17,181 nt of DNA from Chloroflexota bacterium (lineage in GTDB: Bacteria; Chloroflexota; UBA5177; JANWHV01): the NCBI GenBank assembly GCA_025924845.1, contig JAICHN010000054.1, forward strand, positions 1 to 17,181, in the 5' to 3' direction. The notes beneath the pieces were generated by a model, which was not told where the DNA came from, made no database searches, and worked only from the letters and a program-made list of their open reading frames with translations. Position numbers and translations under genes: made by a program. Below, in pieces: positions 1 to 7,477 of this stretch. The first letter of the stretch is position 1; every line of letters begins with the position of its first letter.

Positions 1-861
1 GACGGTTTCCTCACCTGTGGACGGGGCCAGCGTCTCGGCATTCTGGCGGGCAGCGGAGTGGGGAAGAGTACGTTCATGAGTATGATCGCGCGCGGCAGCG
101 ACAGCGACATCAACGTGATCGCACTGATTGGCGAGCGTGGGCGCGAGGTGCGCGAATTCATCGATCACAACCTTGGGCCGGAGGGGCTGGCCCGCTCGGT
201 GGTGATCGTGGCCACCTCCGACCAATCGGCCCTGCTGCGCCGTACCGCGGCCTGGGTGGCCGCCACGGTGGCCGAATACTTTCGCGATTGCGGACAACAT
301 GTGCTCTTTATGATGGATTCGGTCACCCGCTTCGCTATGGCCCAGCGCGAAATTGGCCTGGCCGTGGGCGAGCCGCCTACCACCCGCGGCTATACCCCCT
401 CCGTATTCTCGCTGCTTCCCCTCCTGCTTGAGCGGGCCGGCTGCGGGGAAAGCGGGACGATCACCGGCTACTACACGGTACTGGTGGAAGGCGACGACAT
501 GAACGAGCCGATCACCGATGCCGTACGCGGCACCCTGGATGGCCACATCGTGCTGTCCCGTGAACTGGCCGCCGGCAACCATTATCCCTCGGTGGATGTC
601 CTGGCGAGTGTTTCGCGTTTGATGTCGCGTCTGGCCACGCCCGAGCACACGGCATACGCGGCCCGCATCCGCCGCTGGATGGCGGCACACCGCGGCGCGC
701 GCGACCTCCTGGAGATCGGGGCCTACGTGAGCGGGACCAATCCAGACGTCGATGTGGCAGTGAGCCGTATGCCGCAAATCCTCACCTATTTGCGCCAGGG
801 CGTGCATGAGGTAAGCGGCAGCCAAGACACGCAGCGGGGCCTGGAGGCGATTGCCCGATGA
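1..861 (+). CDS. fliI: Flagellar type III export ATPase FliI, C-terminal part (5' end off window)
   Basis: FliI is the cytoplasmic ATPase that energises export of rod, hook and filament subunits through the flagellar type III secretion system. The reading frame is open from base 1, so the gene starts outside the window. About 286 residues are visible and roughly 150 N-terminal residues are missing. In visible-residue numbering, the Walker A loop AGSGVGKST is at 16-24, the IGERGRE motif with its catalytic-type Glu at about 43-49, the Walker B/FliI signature FMMDSVTRFAMAQRE at about 103-117, and VLVEGDDMNEP at about 160-170. The GTG at 58 lies inside Walker A and is not a start. The stop overlaps the fliJ start as ATGA. 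The F1-beta-like T3SS ATPase family also includes virulence homologues, but the following fliJ, flgB, fliK, flgD and flgE make FliI certain. Confidence 0.97.
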   Translation, partial: DGFLTCGRGQRLGILAGSGVGKSTFMSMIARGSDSDINVIALIGERGREVREFIDHNLGPEGLARSVVIVATSDQSALLRRTAAWVAATVAEYFRDCGQHVLFMMDSVTRFAMAQREIGLAVGEPPTTRGYTPSVFSLLPLLLERAGCGESGTITGYYTVLVEGDDMNEPITDAVRGTLDGHIVLSRELAAGNHYPSVDVLASVSRLMSRLATPEHTAYAARIRRWMAAHRGARDLLEIGAYVSGTNPDVDVAVSRMPQILTYLRQGVHEVSGSQDTQRGLEAIAR

Positions 862-1304
862 GCACGCGCTTTACGTTCCGGCTCGAAGCGGCGATCCGCC
901 AGCGGGCGCGCGCCGAACAGAGTGCCCAGCTGGTCTATGCCCAGGCGGTGCGGGAACAACAGGCTGCCCAGGAGGCGCTCGATACCTTCCTCCTGCTCGC
1001 CGCCGAGGGGCGACGCGAGGTGAGCACCAGGGGAATCGCTATGGATACCGCGCGACGCATGAATCTTTTGCTGTATGTGGACCAGGCTACCCTGCGGGCG
1101 CGGCGGCAGGAACAGGTGGTAACGCAGCGGACCGCCGAGGTCGAAGCGGCGCAACAAGCGCTCCGCCAGGCCGCCGCGCGCCGCCGCGCGCTCGAACGGC
1201 TCCGTGAACGGCGCCTCGCGGAGTTTACCACCGAGGAACGGGTGCGCCTGGAGCGGGAACTCGATGAGCAAACCACGTTGCGGCACGCGCGTGCCGGGAC
1301 GTAG
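858..1304 (+). CDS. fliJ: Flagellar export chaperone FliJ
   Basis: FliJ is a small coiled-coil protein of the export apparatus. It sits in the centre of the FliI hexamer, resembles F1 gamma, and escorts export chaperones to FlhA. The product is 148 residues, close to the usual ~147. It begins with the FliJ-type FRFxL-like start (RFTFRLEAAIRQRARAEQ, residues 4-21) and is almost entirely charged, Arg/Glu/Ala/Gln-rich helix, as expected for an antiparallel coiled coil. Sequence conservation in this family is weak, so position directly after fliI is the main argument. The ATG overlaps the fliI stop (ATGA), and a GGAGG lies about 10 bases upstream inside fliI, indicating translational coupling. 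Confidence 0.88.
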   Translation: MSTRFTFRLEAAIRQRARAEQSAQLVYAQAVREQQAAQEALDTFLLLAAEGRREVSTRGIAMDTARRMNLLLYVDQATLRARRQEQVVTQRTAEVEAAQQALRQAAARRRALERLRERRLAEFTTEERVRLERELDEQTTLRHARAGT

Positions 1305-1319
1305 CGGGAGGGCGACGAT

Positions 1320-2789
1320 ATGCACATTCCTCTGACCAACCCGGCGCCGCGTGGTGCGTCGTCCCCCGCTGCCGCCGCTCCCCTGCCTCAGGGCGGCGGA
1401 GGGACGATCGTGCCGTTCAACGCACCGACGGCGAGTTCGTTCGAGGACACACTGCGCTCCTTAACCCAACCGAGCACGACCAGCAGTCAGGATGGAACGG
1501 TAGCCGGCGCCAGGGGAGTCACCTTCACGCCGCCCGCCGGCACTACGGCGGCGTCGAGCGGGGTCACGCCGGCGGCACCGGCTACGCCGCCCTCCAGTGC
1601 CTTCCTGGCGCCCACGGGGAGCGCCGGGTTGACCGCGCTCCTTCAGGCCCTGTCCACCGGCTCGACGGCGACGCCGGGAGGCACGGCGGGCGGCATGACG
1701 GCCATGGAATTGCTCCTCGTTCCCCTTCAGGGCGGCATAGGAACCTCGGCGTTGGGGGCGGGCCAGGGCGTCACGGGGACGGGTGCCTTCCAGATGCCGT
1801 TTCAGGTGCCGGCGCCGGTGACCCAGCCGTTTGGGCCCACTTCTTATACGGCGGAACCGTCCTATAACGGCCACAGCCACTTCCACACCGGAATCGACTA
1901 TGGGGTGCCGATGGATACGCCGATCCAGGCGGCCGGGGCAGGCCGGGTGGTCGCGGCGGGCTGGGACAACACCGGCTTCGGGAACAGGGTGATCATCGAC
2001 CATGGCAACGGGACGCAAACTCTTTATGGACATCTCGATAAGGTAATGGCGCGGGTTGGAGACACCGTACAGGCAGGACAGCAGATCGGTCTTTCCGGAA
2101 CCACCGGCAACAGTTCCGGCCCCCATCTCCACTTCGGGGTCCAGGTGAACGGGCAGTGGGTAGATCCGGCGCCCTACCTGGCCGGTCAGGGCATGGCGGC
2201 GGGCGGGCTGAGTACACCGTACCCGCAAGCGCTGGGCGGCGGTGACCTAGCCACGGCGAGCCTCGGCGCCGCGGCATCGCCCGGCGGGATCCCGCTCGGC
2301 CTGGTGCTGATGCCGACCGGAAGCTTAACCACGGGCGCCGTGAGCGCGGCGGCCTTCAGCGGCGGAACGGTGGGCGCTGCGGCGGGCCCTCTGGCCGACC
2401 CCGCGATGGGCGGCCTGATTTCCCAAGCGGCGCAGGCAGCGGGCCTTCCCAGTGCCCTGGTGGCGGCGGTGGTGCAAACCGAGTCGGGCGGGAACACTCA
2501 GGCGGTGTCGCCCTCTGGAGCCAAGGGCCTAATGCAATTGATGGACAGCACGGCGACCCACTACGGGGTGACTAATCCTTTCGATCCCCAACAGAACCTG
2601 AGTGCCGGCAGCCAATACCTCGCCGGCCTGCTCCGGAAGTATCAGGGCAACGAACCATTGGCGGTGGCGGCGTACAACGCCGGGCCGAGCGCGGTCGATC
2701 GCTTCGGCGGTATCCCCCCGTATCCGGAAACGCAGCAGTATGTACAAAAGGTGCTCGCGCTCCAGCAACAATATGGAGGTCAAGGATGA
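1320..2789 (+). CDS. Two-domain peptidoglycan hydrolase: M23 endopeptidase plus SLT lytic transglycosylase, flagellar operon
   Basis: The protein has 489 residues. Residues 1-160 are Pro/Ala/Thr/Gly-rich and look disordered. Residues ~165-290 form an M23 (LytM-type) zinc endopeptidase: HTGID gives ligands H189 and D193, YGHLD has H238, and GPHLHFG has H269 and H271. After a Gly/Ala linker (290-355), residues ~360-485 form a soluble-lytic-transglycosylase (goose-lysozyme-like) domain: catalytic Glu 388 in QTESGGN, then GAKGLMQLM (400-408) and AYNAGPSAV (451-459). All key residues are present, so both activities are predicted: cutting peptide cross-links and glycan strands. I see no clear signal peptide; export through the flagellar apparatus, as for FlgJ, is an inference. 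It follows fliJ by 15 bases with a strong GGGAGGG at 1306-1312 and ends in an ATGA overlap with flgB. The likely job is opening the wall for the rod, the role of FlgJ elsewhere. Confidence 0.92.
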   Translation: MHIPLTNPAPRGASSPAAAAPLPQGGGGTIVPFNAPTASSFEDTLRSLTQPSTTSSQDGTVAGARGVTFTPPAGTTAASSGVTPAAPATPPSSAFLAPTGSAGLTALLQALSTGSTATPGGTAGGMTAMELLLVPLQGGIGTSALGAGQGVTGTGAFQMPFQVPAPVTQPFGPTSYTAEPSYNGHSHFHTGIDYGVPMDTPIQAAGAGRVVAAGWDNTGFGNRVIIDHGNGTQTLYGHLDKVMARVGDTVQAGQQIGLSGTTGNSSGPHLHFGVQVNGQWVDPAPYLAGQGMAAGGLSTPYPQALGGGDLATASLGAAASPGGIPLGLVLMPTGSLTTGAVSAAAFSGGTVGAAAGPLADPAMGGLISQAAQAAGLPSALVAAVVQTESGGNTQAVSPSGAKGLMQLMDSTATHYGVTNPFDPQQNLSAGSQYLAGLLRKYQGNEPLAVAAYNAGPSAVDRFGGIPPYPETQQYVQKVLALQQQYGGQG

Positions 2790-3145
2790 GTTTTGATCTG
2801 TTCAACGATGCCACAACTCAGGGCCTGGAATACTCGCTCAACAGTCTCAGTCTGCGCCAGCAAGTGCTGGCGAACAACATCGCGAACGTGCAGACGCCGG
2901 GCTTCGTCGCCCAGGATGTCAGTTTCGAGGACCAGTTGGCGGGCATCTTCAATGGGCAAAACACCGCGCCCCCGGATGCCATGGGAGGTGTCGTTGACTC
3001 ACCGGACCTTTCGGCGTCCTCCGACGGCAACACGGTCAGCATGGAGAGCCAGATGACCAAGGAATCGCAGACCAGCCTGCTCTACAACACCCTGACCCAA
3101 CTCACCGCCGACCGATTCGGCATTCTCAAAAGCGCCATGAGCTGA
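2786..3145 (+). CDS. flgB: Flagellar proximal rod protein FlgB
   Basis: FlgB is one of the subunits of the proximal rod that links the MS ring to the distal rod, and is itself a type III export substrate. The product is 119 residues, slightly shorter than the usual 130-140. The rod/hook N-terminal signature is clear: LSLRQQVLANNIANVQTPGF at about residues 21-40. The C-terminal helix is also of rod type (TSLLYNTLTQLTADRFGILKSAM). The middle (45-85) is short and acidic. The ATG overlaps the stop of the preceding hydrolase (ATGA) with GGAGG at 2775-2779, so the two are translationally coupled. The usual partners flgC and fliE do not follow; fliK does. FlgC and FlgF/FlgG share the N-terminal motif, but length and lack of a long central domain favour FlgB. 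Confidence 0.9.
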   Translation: MSFDLFNDATTQGLEYSLNSLSLRQQVLANNIANVQTPGFVAQDVSFEDQLAGIFNGQNTAPPDAMGGVVDSPDLSASSDGNTVSMESQMTKESQTSLLYNTLTQLTADRFGILKSAMS

Positions 3146-3162
3146 CGGAGTAGGGAAGGATT

Positions 3163-5247
3163 ATGCCTATGATTGCCGTGGCAGCGGCGCCCCCAACCGG
3201 AACGGCTTCCGACCACTCCACCGCGCCGGCGGGGGATCAGGCTCCCGTCGTGGGGGCGATCGGAGCGAGTGAGCAGCCCTCGTTCGGCAGTGTGTTGGCG
3301 CGCGAGGCGGTCGGAGACCAGAACAACGCGCCGTCGCCCATGAGCGGCACCGTTGGTGCTAAGAGCCACAAGGCGGATGACGCCAAGAAGGTGAAGGATG
3401 AGGATACGGCGCCGTCCCCGCTCGCGCTCTATGCCCAAACGCCGGTCGCCGCGACAATTGCCCAGCTACTCGCTCCTTTGCCGTGGCCGGCCATGTTGGA
3501 CGGAGGAACAGCGGGCAGCGGCCCCATAACGAAGGAAGGTTCAGCCGTCGCCGGTATCCAGACAATTGGCGGGACCCCTCAATCAGCAACCGCGCGTGGC
3601 GACTTGCCTACCGGCCTTGATCGCGCTACGGGAGGGTACGCCGGCCGCATCCAGGGGCGATCCGCCGTAGGTAGCGCATGGGAGAGTTCGAACGCCGCGC
3701 TGCCGGCCGGGAACGACACGCGGTCGGGCGGATCGGTGGGTAAGCACGCGCTGCATTCGGGAATGGACATCGCGTCCGGCGGCTCCCGCGGTGAAATCAA
3801 GACGAAAACAACCGATCCGGCGACGCCAAGCAATCTCGCCGATCGCACGGCGCCCGCGCCCAGCGACGACGTTACCCACATCGAGCTTGGAAAGTCGGGG
3901 CCGCCACCCACACTCACGACAATAGAAGCGATCATTCCCGGTTCAGATCAGGGAAAAACCAGGGAATCGAATCGCGGGGAAGAGTCAATCAAGCCGTCTC
4001 TTGTCCGTTCCGATCCGGGCAAAAGCGAAGCCGACGCCGATCCGGCCCTGGCCGCGCCGGCCGCGACACGGACCAGAGACGTGATACCGGTGCGGCCAAG
4101 ATTTATGTCGAGCCCGCTCATCAGCCTTCCCGACAAAGAGGCACGGACGGGTGGAGCGAACCCAATCGAGCGGGTGGATTCGGGGGTCCGAACGGCAGGC
4201 GTGGGCGCCGGAACAAGCAATCGCATGGCCCAACCCATTGCCGTGACCGCCTCGACCACGACCGGCGTACCGACCACGCCCACGCACACGTCTGCTCGCT
4301 CCGCTAACGCTCATGCCGGCACGTATGCGGCCTCGCCGGCGCGGATTACGGCCGCCCCGTCAATCATCCACGCCGAGCATGTACAACCGTCGGCCCCTGT
4401 AGCCGCGCGCGGCACGGCCGGGGTGGTAGAGCCAGTGAACCTAATCCCCAATCAGCCGGCACCGATCCCAAACCCAGCCTTTGGCTCGGAACGCTCCACC
4501 GTGCCGATGCGCCTCACTCCAGTCGGCATGCCCAGAAGTGCCGGCTCGTCGGCAGCTCCCGTCTCCGGTTCGGACAAGGACCGCCGTGTCGACTCTACCG
4601 ATACCGCCCACGGCGACCCGGGGATTACGCCGAACTGGCCGGGCTTGCCCTCGGCACCGGCCGCTCCATCCAGTGCCCCACTGGTCAGTGGGAATACAAC
4701 GGCCGGTACGGGGGCCGGTGTGTCGTTGTATCAGCCCATCGTGCAAGGTGTGCTGGTCCACGGCGCGTCGCTCCACGTGTTGGGCGCCGCCTCAAGCTTC
4801 AACGTGGTGCTCACTCCCCCATCCCTGGGCATGGTGACGGTTCACGTGGCGCAAGGCCAGACCGGCTTGCAAGTAGTGATCACCCCACACCAAAGCGACA
4901 CCACGGCGCTGCTCAATCAGCACCTGCCGGATCTGGTAGGCATGTTAAAGCAGGGTGGGCAGGATCTCCCGGTGCAAGCCCAGATCGTGCAGACGCACGG
5001 CGCCGCGCCGTCGCCTGCCGGCACGCCCCAGGCGGCGAGCGCCGGCCAGAGCGGCTTGAACTTCGCCACGAACAGCGGAGGACAGTCCTTCGCGGGCCAA
5101 CAAGGGAACACGGACCAACGGGCCTGGGCCGCGGCGGCCGGCGACCTGTTTGGCCGGCCGGACCAGGGAAATACGGCAATCACCCCGACGGCGGATCGCC
5201 TGCCGGCGCGGATGTCCGCCCTGGCGCGCATTGACCTACACGCCTGA
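3163..5247 (+). CDS. fliK: Flagellar hook-length control protein FliK (long, low-complexity N-terminus)
   Basis: FliK is a secreted molecular ruler that sets hook length and then switches export specificity through FlhB. The 694-residue product has a long Pro/Thr/Ser/Ala/Gly-rich, apparently disordered ruler region (1 to ~525) followed by a Flg_hook domain (~535-610). That domain is recognised by FNVVLTPPSLGMVTVHV at ~546-562, the L-x-P-x-x-LG-x-V pattern, and by a helix leading to VQAQIV at ~605. A further ~85 residues form a Gln/Gly-rich tail. It is longer than E. coli FliK (405 residues). The first ATG is only 2 bases after the GGGAAGGA at 3153-3160. The in-frame ATG at 3169, 8 bases away, is the better start and would remove two residues. 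It lies between flgB and flgD, the usual position next to hook genes. Identification rests on the C-terminal domain plus position. Confidence 0.85.
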   Translation: MPMIAVAAAPPTGTASDHSTAPAGDQAPVVGAIGASEQPSFGSVLAREAVGDQNNAPSPMSGTVGAKSHKADDAKKVKDEDTAPSPLALYAQTPVAATIAQLLAPLPWPAMLDGGTAGSGPITKEGSAVAGIQTIGGTPQSATARGDLPTGLDRATGGYAGRIQGRSAVGSAWESSNAALPAGNDTRSGGSVGKHALHSGMDIASGGSRGEIKTKTTDPATPSNLADRTAPAPSDDVTHIELGKSGPPPTLTTIEAIIPGSDQGKTRESNRGEESIKPSLVRSDPGKSEADADPALAAPAATRTRDVIPVRPRFMSSPLISLPDKEARTGGANPIERVDSGVRTAGVGAGTSNRMAQPIAVTASTTTGVPTTPTHTSARSANAHAGTYAASPARITAAPSIIHAEHVQPSAPVAARGTAGVVEPVNLIPNQPAPIPNPAFGSERSTVPMRLTPVGMPRSAGSSAAPVSGSDKDRRVDSTDTAHGDPGITPNWPGLPSAPAAPSSAPLVSGNTTAGTGAGVSLYQPIVQGVLVHGASLHVLGAASSFNVVLTPPSLGMVTVHVAQGQTGLQVVITPHQSDTTALLNQHLPDLVGMLKQGGQDLPVQAQIVQTHGAAPSPAGTPQAASAGQSGLNFATNSGGQSFAGQQGNTDQRAWAAAAGDLFGRPDQGNTAITPTADRLPARMSALARIDLHA

Positions 5248-5274
5248 GCAAGAGCAGAGAGGAGGGAAGCAAGA

Positions 5275-6120
5275 GTGAGCAGCCCAATCAGTGGGAGTGG
5301 GGGCAACGCGCTCAACAGTTGGCACACGGTAAGCAGTCCGGCCACCCGCCCAACCGCGGCCGTGACCGGCGCCGGCCAGAGCTTCGCGCAAATCGCCGCC
5401 GGCCTGGGAATCGGTCCGCAACCCAACAACGCCGGCGTGAGCGGTGACCCGACCGGAACAACGGGCACGAATCCCTTTGGCGCTGGCGGGCCGGAAGGCA
5501 CCGGCACGGTTGGCGGAACGGGCGGATCGACCGGTATGGTGAGCGGTACCGGCGGTACGGATCAGGGCGGCCTAGCCGGTGGATCCGGCGGCACCGGATC
5601 CGTCGGTGGGGTACAGAGTGGAACCGGGGCCACGACGGGCACACAGGGAGGAAGCGCCCAGAGCGCCGGCGCCGCAGCGGTCACGGGAGGCACGGCGGGA
5701 ATGGGGGCTACAACCGGAGCGACTGGAAGCACCGGGAGCGCCGGAAGCACCGGCACGATCGCCGATCTTTCGGGCACCGACACCTTCCTCAAGCTCTTGG
5801 TAGCCCAACTCAAAAACCAGGATCCTACGTCGCCAATGGACGACCAGGCATTCGTGACCGAGTTGGCTCAGTTCAATACCGTGGAGCAAATGCTTAATCT
5901 GAAGCAGGCCATCGATACGCAGACGACGGCCCAGCAAGCCTCGGAAGGAATCGGCCTATTGGGAAGGACGGTTAGCTATGCCGCCGCCGGCGTGAGCTCA
6001 AACCAAACCGTGACAAACCAGGGCACGGTGACCGGAGTCAGCCTGGCCGGGGGCAAGGTGGAGCTGCAAGTCGGCAGCCAACAGGTTGATCTAAGCGCCG
6101 TGACGGCGGTCTCGGGATGA
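5275..6120 (+). CDS. flgD: Flagellar hook cap/assembly protein FlgD with Gly/Thr-rich N-terminal extension
   Basis: FlgD forms the temporary cap under which FlgE subunits polymerise. The product is 281 residues. The family core is unmistakable at 168-212: FLKLLVAQLKNQDPTSPMDD, then FVTELAQFNTVEQMLNL. A short beta-rich C-terminal part follows (GLLGRTVSY, 227-235, to the end). The long Ig-like domain of E. coli-type FlgD seems absent, as in compact FlgD proteins. Residues ~25-160 are unusual: a Gly/Thr/Ser/Ala-rich stretch built of short GGTG, GTGG and GSTG units. The start is GTG, with GGAGGGAAG about 10 bases upstream and no competing ATG. It begins 27 bases after fliK and is followed 33 bases later by flgE, its functional partner. 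Confidence 0.93.
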   Translation: MSSPISGSGGNALNSWHTVSSPATRPTAAVTGAGQSFAQIAAGLGIGPQPNNAGVSGDPTGTTGTNPFGAGGPEGTGTVGGTGGSTGMVSGTGGTDQGGLAGGSGGTGSVGGVQSGTGATTGTQGGSAQSAGAAAVTGGTAGMGATTGATGSTGSAGSTGTIADLSGTDTFLKLLVAQLKNQDPTSPMDDQAFVTELAQFNTVEQMLNLKQAIDTQTTAQQASEGIGLLGRTVSYAAAGVSSNQTVTNQGTVTGVSLAGGKVELQVGSQQVDLSAVTAVSG

Positions 6121-6153
6121 CCCGGGATCGGATTAGCAATAAGGAGAAAATCG

Positions 6154-7422
6154 ATGCCTCTTAACAGCATGGCGGATGCCCTGAGCGGCCTGCAAGCCAA
6201 TCAGGAATTTATGAACGTGGTCGGTAACAACATTGCCAACGTGAATACGGTAGCCTACAAGACGCAGAACGTCGTGTTCTCGGATCTGCTCAGCCAAAAT
6301 CTGGGTTTCGGCTCCATGGCCGTGGCGGGCGGGCTCAACGGTATAAACCCCACCCAGATCGGGCTCGGCGTAGGAACCGGCTCCACCGAGATGGTCAATA
6401 CCCAGGGCTCCGTCGAGGATACAGGGCGTCTCACCGATATGGCCATTCAGGGCGGCGGCTATTTCGTGGTCAATAATGGACAGCAGAACTTCTACACCCG
6501 CGACGGCTCCTTCAACGTGGCGCCCGACGGCACCCTGGAGAGCGGTAGTACCGGCATGGCCGTGCAAGGCTGGATGCAACTCAATGCCGATGGGACGGTG
6601 AATGCAACGGCCCCGACCTCATCGATCAAGATCCCTCTGAACAGCCAGAACGCCACCGCCAGCACCGATGTGGGTCTGGCCGGCAATCTGGATGCTACGC
6701 AGGCCGTTTACGCGGCGGGACCGCCGCCCACCGGGGGACAATTCAGCACCACAATCACCGTCTACGACTCGCAGGGCACCTCGCACCAACTGAACGCTAC
6801 GTTCCAGAAGACAGGCTCCAATACCTGGTCATACAGTATTGCCTCGCCGACCGGCAATACCGACATCACCACGATCACCGGTAACACCGGGACGCTCACC
6901 TTTGACGCCAACGGTGCCTTGAAGACTCCTACCACCCAGCCTGTCCTGGCAATCACCTACGCCAACGGCACCTCCGCCGGCGCCGTGACGGTAGATATGT
7001 CCAAGGTATCCCAACTGGCCGAGTCATCGCAGGTGAACGTAGCCACTGTGAACGGCACGCCGGGCGGCACCCTGTCCACGTTCAGCGTGGCCAACAACGG
7101 CACGATCACCGCCGTGTACTCGAACGGCAACAGCAAGGTGATCGGTCAGATGGCCCTGGCCGACTTCCGCAATCCGGACGGCCTGGTCCGTCAGGGGAAC
7201 AACCTCTTCTCGGCCGGGATCAACTCGGGCCAACCGCAGATCGGCCAACCCGGTATCGGAACCCTGGGCACCATCGACACCGGCCAGCTCGAAGGCTCGA
7301 ATGTTGACCTCGCGGCGCAGTTCGCCCAGATGATTCAGGCGCAACAGGGTTTTAACGCGAATACCAAGGTGGTAACCACCACCAACAACATGCTGCAGTC
7401 CGTGATCTCCATCGTGCCATAA
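6154..7422 (+). CDS. flgE: Flagellar hook protein FlgE
   Basis: FlgE polymerises into the flexible hook joining the basal body to the filament. The product is 422 residues, a normal length. The N-terminal rod/hook signature is at 22-46 (VVGNNIANVNTVAYK followed by FSDLL); most family members have VGYK where this one has VAYK. The FlgE/F/G-like D1 region follows (MAIQGGGYFVV and YTRDGSFNVAPDGTL, ~95-130). Then come the Thr/Asn/Gly-rich surface domains and the C-terminal coil at 377-421 (LEGSNVDLAAQFAQMIQAQQ and NANTKVVTTTNNMLQ). FlgF and FlgG are shorter (about 250-260 residues), so FlgE is preferred. A clear AAGGAG at ~6141-6146 precedes the ATG. It is the last flagellar gene in the window, and a large hairpin begins 13 bases after the stop. 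Confidence 0.96.
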   Translation: MPLNSMADALSGLQANQEFMNVVGNNIANVNTVAYKTQNVVFSDLLSQNLGFGSMAVAGGLNGINPTQIGLGVGTGSTEMVNTQGSVEDTGRLTDMAIQGGGYFVVNNGQQNFYTRDGSFNVAPDGTLESGSTGMAVQGWMQLNADGTVNATAPTSSIKIPLNSQNATASTDVGLAGNLDATQAVYAAGPPPTGGQFSTTITVYDSQGTSHQLNATFQKTGSNTWSYSIASPTGNTDITTITGNTGTLTFDANGALKTPTTQPVLAITYANGTSAGAVTVDMSKVSQLAESSQVNVATVNGTPGGTLSTFSVANNGTITAVYSNGNSKVIGQMALADFRNPDGLVRQGNNLFSAGINSGQPQIGQPGIGTLGTIDTGQLEGSNVDLAAQFAQMIQAQQGFNANTKVVTTTNNMLQSVISIVP

Positions 7423-7435
7423 GCGAAAGATTCGG

Positions 7436-7477
7436 TACACTCCCGGGAGGAATCGTCGTATTCCTCCCGGGAGTGTA
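7436..7477 (+). terminator. Perfect 18-bp inverted repeat after flgE, probable transcript-end or RBS-masking hairpin
   Basis: The left arm 7436-7453 (TACACTCCCGGGAGGAAT) and right arm 7460-7477 are exact reverse complements around a 6-base loop (CGTCGT). Each arm also contains the self-complementary CTCCCGGGAG. No T-run follows, so it is not a textbook intrinsic terminator, although a stem this stable may still stop or protect the flagellar mRNA. The right arm holds GGGAG (7469-7473) and the first base of the following gene's ATG, so in a read-through transcript it would mask that gene's ribosome binding site. The structure is seen directly; both roles are inferred. Confidence 0.65.

Noticed and set aside
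1461..2228. 255-codon - strand open frame opposite the M23/SLT hydrolase
   Set aside because: It is Arg/Pro-rich, has no motif, and overlaps a real catalytic domain on the other strand.
4917..5507. 196-codon - strand open frame across the fliK/flgD junction, with hydrophobic stretches
   Set aside because: It crosses two genes of a tight operon on the other strand, and its hydrophobicity follows from Gly/Ala/Thr-rich codons read in reverse.
5581..5601. 8-bp inverted repeat built of two GGATCC-containing arms in flgD
   Set aside because: It sits in low-complexity Gly/Thr codons where such pairs arise easily. Noted under the FlgD finding but not called as a separate element.
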